This document shows, piece by piece, positions 18,782 to 28,734 of a stretch of 64,000 bases of DNA (position 1 is its first letter; each line of letters opens with the position of its first letter). Both the position numbers and the translations under genes were made by a program. A model generated the notes under the pieces. It made no database searches. It was not told where the DNA came from and was given only the letters and a program-made list of their open reading frames with translations. This stretch comes from Diacronema lutheri. Lineage: Eukaryota; Haptophyta; Pavlovophyceae; Pavlovales; Pavlovaceae. Location: NCBI GenBank assembly GCA_019448385.1, contig JAGTXO010000002.1, positions 1,426,001-1,490,000 on the forward strand. The letters run 5' to 3'.

Positions 18782-19339
18782 TCACCGATCACGCGGCTTG
18801 TGCGCGCCTTGGAGCTGAATGCTGCGCATTGCGTCCTCTCGGTCCAACTGCCGCTTGGCGAGGCGCTCGTGGCATGATGCGCGATGCTCGAGCAGCCGCA
18901 GCCTGCGCAGCTCGAGCGCGGCATCCTCGTGGCGCAGACGACGGGCAATCATGACCGCCCCCGGGCCCGCCTCGGGCTGCGGAAAGCCCGACCATACCTG
19001 CTCGGGCAACTGCGCGACGGCAGACGAGTGAGAGAGCGTCACCAGATGCGCTCGGTCGTACGGCGGCGGCTCGAGCCAACGCCTGATTGAGCGATTCACG
19101 CTGTTCGTGAGGCGCGCGGTCGGCGGTTGATGCCAATAGAAGCCAGCGTCCTTCTTCGTGGCGGCCGGATCGATCGGCTGCGCGACCGGCGTTGCAGGCA
19201 ATCGCTGCGACGGCACGTGCTTCAGCATAGGCGGTTCCCATGGTGGGAAAGCCACGCGCCCAGCGTGCTGTGCGTCTTGCACCTCGTACCAAAAGCCCTT
19301 GGCCCGTGCATTCGTGCTCGTGTGCCCCATCGTGCTCAT
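18782..19339 (-). CDS. Unrecognised 185-residue basic protein
   Basis: This is a single-exon frame with balanced amino-acid use, unlike the Arg/Ala-only shadows. Distinct blocks are AKGFWYEVQDAQHAGRVAFPPWEPP, KKDAGFYWHQPPTARLTNS, RWLEPPPYDRAHLVTLSHSS and a charged C-terminal helix RLRHEDAALELRRLRLLEHRA. The Trp/Pro/Tyr-rich short blocks resemble axonemal microtubule-associated proteins in style, but I cannot name a family. The start is 84 bp from the divergent GNAT start at 19424. The stop is followed at 48 bp by the conserved stem-loop element. Confidence 0.5.
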   Translation of the reverse strand: MSTMGHTSTNARAKGFWYEVQDAQHAGRVAFPPWEPPMLKHVPSQRLPATPVAQPIDPAATKKDAGFYWHQPPTARLTNSVNRSIRRWLEPPPYDRAHLVTLSHSSAVAQLPEQVWSGFPQPEAGPGAVMIARRLRHEDAALELRRLRLLEHRASCHERLAKRQLDREDAMRSIQLQGAHKPRDR

Positions 19340-19423
19340 AATAAGTGTTGTGGTAACGGCCAGAATTCGCGCGAAACGTGCATCGTGGCGTGGAGCCAGG
19401 TCGTCATCCAGGTGGCAACAATC

Positions 19424-20050
19424 ATGCTCTTCTTGCCGCTCATCATTCAGGTGGCCAAGGGTCGAATGCTGCAGCCCGCGTACAGTGACTGCGTCCTTTC
19501 GCCGGTCTCATCCCTCTGCGCTGAGCACCTCTTTGTGCGGGCGCCGCCGAGCCGCGCGGCGCAGGAGGCGCTCGCGCGAGTGATCCAAAACAACATGATG
19601 TCGCGCTACGGCGTGGTCAACTCGCGCCCGAACGCGCTGGTGGTTGCAACGGAGAGCGCCAATGGCGGCGCGCTACTCGGCGCTTGCGGTGTCAATGTCG
19701 AAAAGCAGCCCGCGGTCGCGCAAGAGCGCGTCGCGGTGCTCTCCAATCTCGTTGTCGAGCCGCGGGCGCGGAGACGCGGGATCGCGCGCAAGCTGGTTCG
19801 GAAGTGCGAGGACGAGGTGCGCGCCTGGGGGTTCGATAAGCTCTACCTCAAGGTGGAAGCCCCAAACTCGCCGGCGCGCAAGCTGTACGAGAAGCTCGGC
19901 TACCGAACGGTGATGATCGACAGCAGCGCGCAAATCCCGACGGCGACAAACAACGTGTTCAAGCGCGTGCAGTGGGTGCCCGCAGATCTCGTTGTGATGC
20001 AAAAGGACCTGACGGCGGTGCGGTTCCCATCGTTCGAGTGGCCCTTTTGA
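19424..20050 (+). CDS. GNAT family N-acetyltransferase
   Basis: From ATG 19424 the protein has 208 residues. The acetyl-CoA binding motif is clear: LSNLVVEPRARRRGIARKLVRKCEDEV (the R-x-x-G-x-A loop), followed by FDKLYLKVEAPNSPARKLYEKLGY, the standard motif B. The N-terminus (MLFLPLIIQVAKGRML) is hydrophobic and may be a leader. Plastid GNATs in plants have a similar layout. The frame is open further upstream to 19127, but that stretch overlaps the divergent gene. A start slightly upstream, or an unseen first exon, remains possible. The substrate cannot be predicted. Confidence 0.8.
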   Translation: MLFLPLIIQVAKGRMLQPAYSDCVLSPVSSLCAEHLFVRAPPSRAAQEALARVIQNNMMSRYGVVNSRPNALVVATESANGGALLGACGVNVEKQPAVAQERVAVLSNLVVEPRARRRGIARKLVRKCEDEVRAWGFDKLYLKVEAPNSPARKLYEKLGYRTVMIDSSAQIPTATNNVFKRVQWVPADLVVMQKDLTAVRFPSFEWPF

Positions 20051-20270
20051 GACGTGGCTCTTGTCCGGCCGCATGCAAAACCAAAAGACGAGGCCGCTCT
20101 AGCACGGGCGAGGTGCGGAGCTTACGTTGAGCCGGACGCTTGCCGCCGCATACAGGGCAACCTCCTTGTCGGCGCGCATGTCCGCGACGAGCTGCGGCTC
20201 CCCCCCACGCGAGCGGGACGTGTGCGCGCCCATGATCGCAAAGACTGGCCTCCATCGTGGGGTTCCTCCG

Positions 20271-22238
20271 ATGCTCTCGCTTCGCACGCTGTGCGTGCGA
20301 CGCGTCGCCGCCTACCTGGAGGAGCTGAGCGCCCGACCGTGGAGCGTGCAATGGCTCGAAATGCTTCCGCCAGACGCCGCCGATGAGCTCATCGAGCAGC
20401 TAGTGGCGCTCGGCCGGTGGCACGCACTCCCGTGGCGCGTGCTCCGCCTCGTGCTGATCGGCTGCGCGCCCGACCATGTCGACTTGGCCAACCAGACGAC
20501 CCTCGTCGAGGACGCCGACTTCCGGGCGGTGGCGACAGGGCGTCGCGCTCCCAAGTTTCTGCGCGCCTCGTCGTGGATCAGCGACGAGACGGTGCTCGCG
20601 CTCCTCAGGCAGACGCGCGTCGAGCGGCTGCAGCTCGGCACGTGCCCGCAGCTCCGGCTCGCACTGGCGCCGTCGCTGCGCCCAAGCGCGTCCGAGCCGC
20701 TGAGCGAGCACCTCGTCGAGCTCGACCTCTCGTGCTCGGCTGTGAGTGATACGGCCATGCGCCGGCTGCTCCCCGGGCTGCCCGCGCTGCGCGTCCTCCG
20801 CGCGTGCCGCACGCGGCTGAGCGCGCGCGCGTTCTGCAGCGCACAGGGCGGCGCGGCGCTCGTGCTGCCGCGGCTGCGCACGCTGCAGCTGCGCTCGTGC
20901 GCTGGGTTTGTGGACGATCCAGCATTGCTCGCCAGCTGCTTCCCGCGCCTCGAGAGTCTCGACTTGAGCGGCGCGCTTCCGGCGCCACGCGGCCGCGCAT
21001 CGCCGATCACCTCGAGTGACCCCACGTCCCGCGGCGCGGGCGCGCTCGCGGCCGCACTGCGCACGTGGGCGCCGACGCTGCGCGAGCTGCGGCTTAGCGA
21101 CGTGGGGTCGCTCGATGCGGCCTCGTTTTATGCCGCGGGTGAGCTTCCCGCGCTGCTGCACCTCGACCTGAGCGGTAGCGCGCGCGCGGACGAGGCGGTG
21201 CGCGCGCTGTGCGCCCCTGCGCTCACGTCGATCTGCGTCGGCGGCGGCGAGGCGGCGCGAAGCGGCGAGCGCGCGGTCCTCGCGTTGCTCGCAGCGGGGG
21301 CGTGTGGCGCCAACTCGCCGCCCGCGCTCCGCGCGCTCGAGCTGCACCTGTGCGAGGGCGGCCTTGCGCTGCTCGCGCGCGCAGCGCGGGACGACCTGTC
21401 GGCGTCCGGCGTCACCGAGCCGCAGCGCCGCGCGGGCCGCGCGCTCACGGCGCTCACGCTCGTCGATTGCGGCCTGCTCGACGACGGAGCGGCGGCCGCG
21501 CTGACTCACGGCTGCCCCGCCCTCCGTGCGCTCCGCCTTCGCCGCGTTCGGCAGCGCAACACGACGTTGCATGCCGACGGCCACGGCGCGCGCCAGCTTC
21601 TCGCGCGGCTGCGCGAGGCGGCGCTCGACGGATTGGGCGCAGGTGGTGGCGGCGGCGGCCCGCTCGAGCTCAGCCTGCCGCTTGCCGAGCGCATCGACCT
21701 CGAGCTCACGCCCGACGCACAGCTTGACGCGCTTAACGTGCCCTCGTGCCGCGCGCTCGCGCTGAGCGACGCGCAGCAGCCGCATGCCGGCGCGCACCGC
21801 GCCAAGAGCGCGCGCGCGGATCGTGCGGCGCATGGCGCGCGCGCCACTTCCCTCTACGCGCCGCTGCTCGAGCAGCTTGCGCTGTCCCGCTGTGATCCGA
21901 GCCTCGCAGTGGCGCTCGCGGTCGGCGCGCTGGGCACGTCGAACAGTCTGCGCGCGCTGTGCGTGCACGACTGCGCGCTTGGTGTGACGGAGCTCGCGCG
22001 CCTCGCGCCGCCGCTGCGCGCAGCGGCGGCGCGCTCGTTGCGCGCGTGCCGGTTTTCTGGCGCGCTACTGCCCGTCGCGGACGATGCCGTGCGCGAGCTG
22101 TACGGCGCCGTCACCGACGTGTGCGAGCTGTCCGCCTCGCGCCAAAACGCCCAAGTGCCGTGCGCGTGCGCGCGCGAGCGCGCGGCGCTGCTGGTCGAGA
22201 TCGGGAGCGCCGTGGTTTGCACAGACAGCACAGACTGA
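20271..22238 (+). CDS. Leucine-rich-repeat protein, RNI/F-box-like
   Basis: From ATG 20271 the product has 655 residues. It opens with MLSLRTLCVRRVAAYLEEL and LPPDAADELIEQLVALGRW, the layout of SOCS/F-box-like helices before RNI-type repeats. Many leucine-rich repeats follow, for example HLVELDLSCSAVSDTAMRRLL, LPRLRTLQLRSCAGFVDDPAL, FPRLESLDLSGAL and LTLVDCGLLDDGAAAALTHGCPALRALRL. AMN1/RAD7/FBXL-type proteins use such repeats to recruit ubiquitylation targets, so a ubiquitin-ligase adaptor is likely but inferred. Earlier in-frame ATGs at 20127 and 20232 would add Ser/Arg-rich sequence without recognisable structure. Confidence 0.72.
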   Translation: MLSLRTLCVRRVAAYLEELSARPWSVQWLEMLPPDAADELIEQLVALGRWHALPWRVLRLVLIGCAPDHVDLANQTTLVEDADFRAVATGRRAPKFLRASSWISDETVLALLRQTRVERLQLGTCPQLRLALAPSLRPSASEPLSEHLVELDLSCSAVSDTAMRRLLPGLPALRVLRACRTRLSARAFCSAQGGAALVLPRLRTLQLRSCAGFVDDPALLASCFPRLESLDLSGALPAPRGRASPITSSDPTSRGAGALAAALRTWAPTLRELRLSDVGSLDAASFYAAGELPALLHLDLSGSARADEAVRALCAPALTSICVGGGEAARSGERAVLALLAAGACGANSPPALRALELHLCEGGLALLARAARDDLSASGVTEPQRRAGRALTALTLVDCGLLDDGAAAALTHGCPALRALRLRRVRQRNTTLHADGHGARQLLARLREAALDGLGAGGGGGGPLELSLPLAERIDLELTPDAQLDALNVPSCRALALSDAQQPHAGAHRAKSARADRAAHGARATSLYAPLLEQLALSRCDPSLAVALAVGALGTSNSLRALCVHDCALGVTELARLAPPLRAAAARSLRACRFSGALLPVADDAVRELYGAVTDVCELSASRQNAQVPCACARERAALLVEIGSAVVCTDSTD

Positions 22239-22311
22239 CAGAGGGGACGATACGAAAATTGAAACTCGGCAGCACCGGGAACAGCGGCATCAGAGAAACT
22301 TCGGTGCCACG

Positions 22312-24405
22312 ATGACGGTCGCTGACCCAGCGCCGGGACTTCCGCAAGCGATGAGGCACCGGCAGCTGCCCGAGCGTACGGAAGGGGGGCTGCGCGCGGC
22401 GTACGGCGATGGGGACCATGTGGCGCCTCTCTTTGACCCTGAAGACGACCGCGGCGTCCCGATCCACACGCGAGTGCTCCGCGCCGCGCTCCAGAAGGTG
22501 CAGATCCTCACGTGGGTGCGCTCCTACTCGCGCGCCGACGCGATGAGCGACGTGCGTGCCGGCGTTACCGTTTCGGTGGTGCTCATCCCACAGGCGATTG
22601 CGTACGCTCTCCTTGTTGAGGTTTCGCCGGTGAATGGGCTGTACGCGTCGTTCGTGCCGCTGATCGTCTTCACGCTCTTCACGACGTCAAAGCACATGTG
22701 CATCGGTCCGTTTGCGCTCATCTCGCTCGTCGTCGCGTCGGTGGCGGACGGTCTGGTGCCGGCCGAGCGCACCGAGGAGATGTACCTTGGCGCCGTGCTC
22801 ATGCTCTCCATGCTCGCCGGCCTGCTGCAGGTGCTGATGGGCCTGGTCGGGCTGGGCGTTATCTCGTCCTTCCTTGCGGACCCATGCATCGCCGGCTTCA
22901 CGACGGCCGTCGCGCTCATCATCATGTCCTCGCAGCTCAAGTACCTGCTTGGCATCTCGCTCGGCAAGTCGAGCATGCCCGTCACCGTCTACCGCGCGCT
23001 TGCCGCCTTCTTCACGGGCAACGTGAACTGGTGGGCGTTCCTCGTGTGCGTGAGCGCGTTTGCCATCATGTATGCGATCAAGCGCGGAGGGCAGCGCTTC
23101 TGCGCAAAGGTGCCGCTCTTCGAGCAGCTCATCGCCGTCGTCTTCTTCACGGGCGTCAACTACGCCGCCGACATTCCGATCGACGCCATCGGCGATATCC
23201 CGCGCGGCCTGCCCGTCCCGCGAATGCCACCGCTGCCGAGCAGTCCTGCGCTCTGGGGCGCCTACCTGCAGGGCGCGGCCGTCATCGCGTTCACCGCCTT
23301 CCTCGTCTCGATGTCGATGGCGCGGATCTTTGGCGCGAAGCACGAGTACGTGGTCGACGGCAACCAGGAGCTCGTCGCGCTGGGGATGGCAAACGTCTTT
23401 GGCGGGCTGTTTGGCGCCTTCCCTGTCTCGGGCTCCTTCTCGCGCTCGGCGGTCGTCTCGGCGGTTGGCGGCCGCACGGCGATGCACGGCATCGTGCAGG
23501 CGGCGGTGATCATGCTCGTGCTGCTCTGGCTCACGCCGCTCTTCCGCGCCCTGCCGTTTGCCGTGCTCGCCGCGATCATCTTCATGGCGCTGCAGTCGCT
23601 CGTCGACTTCTCGTCGGCCAAGGTGCTGTGGAAGTCGAGCCGCGCGGACTTTGCGCTTTGGATCATTGCCTTCCTCGTCACCGCCTTCTTCGACGTGCAA
23701 GTGGGCCTCGTTGTGAGCTTGGCCGCGTCGCTCGGCCTCCTCGTCCTGCGGACCAGCCGTCCACGCTGGGTTGTGCTCGGCCGCCTGCCCGGCACCGACA
23801 TCTTCCGCGACGTGACGCGCTACCCGTCGGCCGAGACGCTGCCGCACGTGCTCGTCTGCCGCTTCGACGCACCGCTCCACTTTGCCAACGCCGACTTTTT
23901 TGCCACCTCACTCCACAAGCGGCTGCGCGTCATGGCGAAAACGGGCGATGAGCCCACACACGTGCTGCTCGACTGCTCGTCGATTCACACGATCGACGCG
24001 AGCGCAAACACTGCGCTCAAGCAGCTGGTCACCGAGCTGCACAGGAAGGACATTGCTTTCCTTCTCGCAAACTCGCGCGCACCCCTCCGCGAGGCGCTTG
24101 CCAAGTTTGGCACGCTTCAAAAACTTATCGGCGAGAACAACATGTTCATCACGATCGCTGACGGCATCGAGCACGGCTGCTCGCGGCCGCGGCAGCCGCC
24201 TCGCGTCGTCGCGGCGGCAGACGATGGAGTCGCGACGGACGATCGTCTCGAGTCAGCGGCCGAACACGATGGCGCGGACGAGGAGCAGCACCGCGCCGCC
24301 CCCCGTGCAGCTACTTCCAGCACGATGCAACTGGGCTCCCGCGGCGATGATGCTGACGGCGGCCTCGGACATGTGCGTGTGGTCGTGCACAGCGAAGGAA
24401 GCTGA
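22312..24405 (+). CDS. SulP/SLC26 family anion transporter with STAS domain
   Basis: This is a single-exon protein of 697 residues. After a 75-residue cytoplasmic N-terminus comes the SulP signature: DVRAGVTVSVVLIPQAIAYALL and VSPVNGLYASFVPLIVFTLF. About a dozen membrane spans follow, with conserved ISSFLADPCIAGFTTAVALIIM, LVSMSMARIFGAKHEYVVDGNQELVALG and GAFPVSGSFSRSAV. The C-terminal STAS domain begins at VLVCRFDAPLHFANADFF and includes HVLLDCSSIHTIDASANTALKQLV. The family moves sulphate, oxalate, bicarbonate or other anions; the substrate cannot be set by eye. The tail is rich in Asp/Ala. No introns are seen. It is the last ordinary gene before the gene-poor island. Confidence 0.93.
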   Translation: MTVADPAPGLPQAMRHRQLPERTEGGLRAAYGDGDHVAPLFDPEDDRGVPIHTRVLRAALQKVQILTWVRSYSRADAMSDVRAGVTVSVVLIPQAIAYALLVEVSPVNGLYASFVPLIVFTLFTTSKHMCIGPFALISLVVASVADGLVPAERTEEMYLGAVLMLSMLAGLLQVLMGLVGLGVISSFLADPCIAGFTTAVALIIMSSQLKYLLGISLGKSSMPVTVYRALAAFFTGNVNWWAFLVCVSAFAIMYAIKRGGQRFCAKVPLFEQLIAVVFFTGVNYAADIPIDAIGDIPRGLPVPRMPPLPSSPALWGAYLQGAAVIAFTAFLVSMSMARIFGAKHEYVVDGNQELVALGMANVFGGLFGAFPVSGSFSRSAVVSAVGGRTAMHGIVQAAVIMLVLLWLTPLFRALPFAVLAAIIFMALQSLVDFSSAKVLWKSSRADFALWIIAFLVTAFFDVQVGLVVSLAASLGLLVLRTSRPRWVVLGRLPGTDIFRDVTRYPSAETLPHVLVCRFDAPLHFANADFFATSLHKRLRVMAKTGDEPTHVLLDCSSIHTIDASANTALKQLVTELHRKDIAFLLANSRAPLREALAKFGTLQKLIGENNMFITIADGIEHGCSRPRQPPRVVAAADDGVATDDRLESAAEHDGADEEQHRAAPRAATSSTMQLGSRGDDADGGLGHVRVVVHSEGS

Positions 24406-24483
24406 TTGCGCGACGGCATGTGCGTGCGGCATCGGATGTGTACGTGCGGTCGTTCATTTTTTACATGCCGACGACATTTTTTT

Positions 24484-24693
24484 CTAAGAACGCTCCGCGC
24501 GACAGATCACAGAGCCCAGACCGTCTCGTCTTCCCTCGTCCTCTGCATCCGACTCCGCTTCCTCGCTCCACTCGGACTCCATGTTGATGTCCACCACGTC
24601 GTCACCGCCGCACTGATTGAACCTCCATGGTGACACTCCGCCACACTGACTGTCTATCGCTCGGCGGTCCGCCACAATGACTGTCCGCCACAC
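24484..24693 (-). pseudogene. Short acidic reading frame with tandem motif, probable repeat remnant
   Basis: This 69-codon minus frame ends in MESEWSEEAESDAEDEGRR, typical of an acidic C-terminus, and includes SQCGG and NQCGG. At DNA level the 3' part (24595-24700) has four imperfect copies of CCGCCACACTGACTGTC-like sequence. It may be a piece of a mobile element, but the family is not recognised. Confidence 0.3.
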
Positions 24694-25069
24694 TGTCTGG
24701 CTGTCGACCGCCCCCCTTTCCCTTGTCGTTCGGTTTCTGGCACTCGGACCGCCGCCCAGCTTCCGTCGCTCAGCTAGCTTCCTGTCACTCGTCGAGAACC
24801 GTGCGCGGGCGTGTGCCTAGTGGTGCCCTGGCAGACTTGTGTCGGCCATCGCGTTGGATGTGGTGTGCCCGTAGATGCGCAGACATGCTCGAGGAACCTA
24901 CATGGCGTCGCGCGAGCGGCCAGCTCGGGTCAGGTCGCGCGAGAGCGCCCGCCCGGACGGGCCGCATGCGCGCGAGTGCGCACCCCAGTACGCTCGGCTC
25001 AACGGCCTCCCGCGAACTAATACGGCGCAAAGCCTCTTGTTAACTCCCCCCCCCCCCCCCCCCCCCCCT

Positions 25070-25100
<31 letters not shown>

Positions 25101-25722
25101 CCGCCCTCCAGTCTCCCTCTCCCTTCCTCCCACCTCCTTGCCACCGCATTTTTCTGCCCAGGCTGACGACAATCGCGACGAGATCCAGCCTACACAAAAA
25201 ACTTGACGAGTACGGAAGGGAGTGGGTGGAACACAGGGGGAAGAAGGGCGCATTCTTTGTTAATTCGGCCACCTTTCGTTTTCGGCACCCCTGATGGCGC
25301 AAAACGCGTCCGAGGGCGCAACTAATAGTCGGCGAAATGGGCGGCGCCGCACACACGCGGTGGGCGCTGATGGATGCGCCGAGGGTGCGCCTCGTCGCCA
25401 ATTACCACGCGCCGCGGCGCGATAAAGTCTATCGCGACGGCGACGACGATATGGGCGGCGCACTTGCCATTCTCGAGGTTGTGGCATTAAAGAAGGCCGA
25501 GCAAAAGTCCGCGGCCTTGTGCAAAGCAGCCGGCTTCCATGTGTGACTGGCTAGCGCACTAATTGACACCTTGACTCTCGTGCAGCTGTTTTTCGTCTTG
25601 CGGAGCGCGTGTGTGAATGCTCTTCCCTGCACCCGGCTAATATTAGCAGCGTCCATCCTGCGCGGTAGAAAAGAGGGGTATGCAGTCAACGTCCGCCCGC
25701 CCCCTCCACACACACACCCCCC

Positions 25723-25762
<40 letters not shown>

Positions 25763-26116
25763 TTCCCCGGGGAGTAACGTACACGCGGACGCACATCGCG
25801 CACGTGCGCTTAGCAAGCCAGGCATGCGGACAGATTGCACACGTGTCCGTGTGCCAGACACCACTGATGCGACCAGGAGTGGCCTTGAGCACAGTGGAGC
25901 AGAGTTGTAGCGCGCACGCGCGCGCAGCACACCCGGTTATATTTTGCCCACCGTGGCGCACCCGGTTTGGGATAGGATACGACCGGGTTGGGACGGCGAA
26001 CGCGGCAACGTTGGGTCGGCCTCGACGAGCCGCGTCTATTGGCACATACAAGACTCGAAGAACTCGGCGATATATTATGGTGTGTCACGGTCGCCGAAAA
26101 AATGTCTGCTCAGATA

Positions 26117-26740
26117 GGGCGCCCGCGCGCCCCGAATTGTGCGCCCACTGAGTCTGAGCATGCCCTCCCCATCGCGCCGCCGCGCCACGCGCTCGTCGCG
26201 TGCGGCGGCGCTCGCGGCGTTCGCGCACAGGGTGACGCTTGCGGCCGGTGGCGGTGACGACGCCCTCCTCCTCGCTCGACTCCTCCCAGAATTCCGCGTC
26301 CCCGTCTGCGTTCGCGTCGTCGTCGTTCGATGCCGTTCCGCGCGTTGTCGAAGGCCGGCCGCTCCCGTCATGACCGCCGCCGACTGCGCGGCCGCTGGCG
26401 CAGGAGGTGCACGCGACACCAGCTGGTCGCTCGAGCGTGCGAGCTTAAGCGCGTCCATCGCGCCCTTGGCCGCGTCCACCGCGCCCTTGGCCGCCAGCTT
26501 TGTGCGCCGCGGCCGAGAGTCGGACCAGGTCGCTCGACGCAATCAGGGCGGTCAGCAGCTCGGCGCCGGCAGCAGTCAGTTCCGCGTCGGCCGCCGCCGC
26601 TGCTTCGAGGCGCTTCACCATGTCATCGGCGCCAACATGTTCGGCGAGCTGGCCGAGGTTGCCCGTGTCGAGAGTCACTCGGACGAAAAAGTCGCCACGC
26701 TCGGCGCATGCCCGCAATATCGCAGCCCTGCCCAGACAGA
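26117..26740 (-). pseudogene. Decayed coding fragment, family not recognised
   Basis: Coding-like text appears in more than one minus frame: GDFFVRVTLDTGNLGQLAEH with DDMVKRLEAAAAADAELT, then AAKGAVDAAKGAMDALKLA, then an acidic block SNDDDANADGDAEFWEESS. Together they look like one old protein that no longer has a single frame. The order of helix, Ala-rich helix and acidic tail recalls the C-terminal tails of DNA-transposon proteins, but this is inference. Confidence 0.35.
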
Positions 26741-27708
26741 GAGGAATAACATGTTTTGCCGATTATCTCAAGACTTCACGCGACAGCGAAGGTCGTATTC
26801 CATATGGGCACGTTACACCTTCCGTCCTGAGCCCCAACCTGAGCGTGTGAAGCCTCGGCGCCCAGTGGGGCCATCCCGGAGGTGAGCGCGCTTGAGTTGA
26901 GCCTGTCTTTCGTTCACGGGCGGGTCTACATGGACCCCTCGCCCTATCCCTCCTATTTGCGCATAAGGCTGGCAAGGAGGCGCGCTCAGCCTGCGTGCGA
27001 CTGCTGCCGCTCCCAGTATTAGCCGACTAGCTGCATGCAAACGCTCGCCGCGCGGACTGCGTGGGGCATGTAAAGGCGCTGTCCACCGAGTGCGCGTTTG
27101 CATGCCGCAAGCAGTCCACGTGGCCATTGACTTCTCGCAATAAGCGCGCTGCGCACATTGCGGGCAACGTGAGGTCGCTCTGACTTGAAATTTGCCAGCT
27201 TGTGCGATGGCAACGCAGGCGCGCAAAAGGCGTGTGCGTCGCCGTTGCGATCACTTTTGGCGATCTCTTTTCAGCATGCGCAATACCATGCATTCGGAAT
27301 CATCTGTAGAATCGTAATTTGTCCCTCCGGCGAACAAAGTACATACTGCGATGTAGATTTGTTTACTTGCTTCGTCGCGCGAATACGGATGTCTGGGCAT
27401 GTGCATACGTGTTGGCGCTCATGGCGCAGGGGACCGGCGGGTGCATACGTCTTAATTCGACCAGCTTTCTGTTGAGGCGATAGGTTTTTGCTCACCCGGC
27501 GCGGGACACGGGGCCTTGAACCCTGCGGTCTCTTGAGGTAGGTCCGGGGGGGGGGGGGGGGGGGGGGGGAGGGGGGGGGGGGGGGGGGGGCTGTCCATAC
27601 TCCATACTCCTTGATGCTCTGCCGATGACCGTGTCCCTCGCCGACAACGAGAGGCGTGAACGAAAGGCTCTAAAAGGTCCACATAGACGAGAACATCAAG
27701 GAGTACGG

Positions 27709-28240
27709 ACATTTCCTGGCGAGTGATGAACGGCGTTGTTGAGCCAGCCGATGATCGTGTCCCACGCCGGGAGCTGCCCGTACTCCCTGATGCATTGCGC
27801 GTCGAAGCTCTCGTCTTCGATGTGGACCTTTCAGAATGTTTCGTCCACGCTCCCCGATGTCGGCCTTGGCGCATTCGCCCCCGCGCCCGCTCTCGCGCGA
27901 TTGGCCGTGGCCTGGCCCGCGAGCGCTGCGTTCTCGTCGACTTCGGCAAAAAAAGCAAATCGGGTATACTGCGCCATTTTGCCTTATTGGATGCGGCGTG
28001 CGCGGCGGCGGCCGCCGCTGACGCGCCGCGCCGACGGTCGGCGCACCCGTGAGCGTGCTCACGCCCGGCGGGCGGCGCAAACAGGGTGCGCGGTCGGCCG
28101 CGGGCGCGCAGTCTGCAATGCCAGTGGTGCGATCCGCTGGCCTTGCACGACAACGCCGGTCACAAAATTGCCGCCGAACATGTTCGAGACAATGATGTGC
28201 GCGTTTTTCAGCGGTGCGCCGTTCCTCGAGATCGTTGTGC
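27709..28240 (-). pseudogene. Remnants of an unidentified protein-coding sequence
   Basis: Two separated patches read as good protein on the minus strand: one near 28060-28240 (NGAPLKNAHIIVSNMFGGNF) and one near 27709-27830 (VHIEDESFDAQCIREYGQLP, then WDTIIGWLNNAVHH). Residue use is balanced and quite unlike the Arg/Ala shadows of this genome, so they are probably fossils of a real gene or element. I cannot name the family and do not see an intact frame. Confidence 0.4.
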
Positions 28241-28379
28241 GCGTACTCGCGCGAGGAGGTCGAGCCTTTAACTGATTGAGAACAGGGTCTTTTACCTACG
28301 ATCCGCAAATAGACCCAGGTGCGAGCGTATGATGAGTCTTGCGGCTTAGCTCATTTTGGAAGGGTGACTTAGACTAGTA

Positions 28380-28703
28380 TGGGGGGGCTTCGGTTAGTTT
28401 TGGAGGTGGAATAACCGCCAAAAGCACCCGCGCTTCGAAGGCTTTCCGTGGAAGCAAGACGGACGATGGCGACGAATGGACGACAGGGCGTCCTTCCAGA
28501 GGCACGTCTCGGACGAACGCGCCAGTGCGCGACGAGCTGCGCGCTCTCCTTCAGGCACGAGAGCACGTCAAAGTTGACCAAAACTTGGCTAACCTTCAAA
28601 AACTAACCGGAGCCATGCGCGTGTGCGTGGCTTCCTCTTCGGGCATTGGATGCTTCCCCACGGGCCAGCCTTTGCATCACACTCGACCCGGCGTGGCACG
28701 CGA

Positions 28704-28734
<31 letters not shown>

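Larger units (their letters stand above)
24406..28379. other. Gene-poor island, left half, with dG/dC tracts and decayed fragments
   Basis: No intact gene is supported here. Homopolymer tracts occur at 25046-25097 (dC), 25717-25762 (dC, preceded by a CA repeat) and 27546-27590 (dG). Stretches near 27180-27480 are clearly AT-richer than the flanking genes. Short coding-like fragments are listed separately. Longest open frames are interrupted and show no known domain. Confidence 0.6.
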
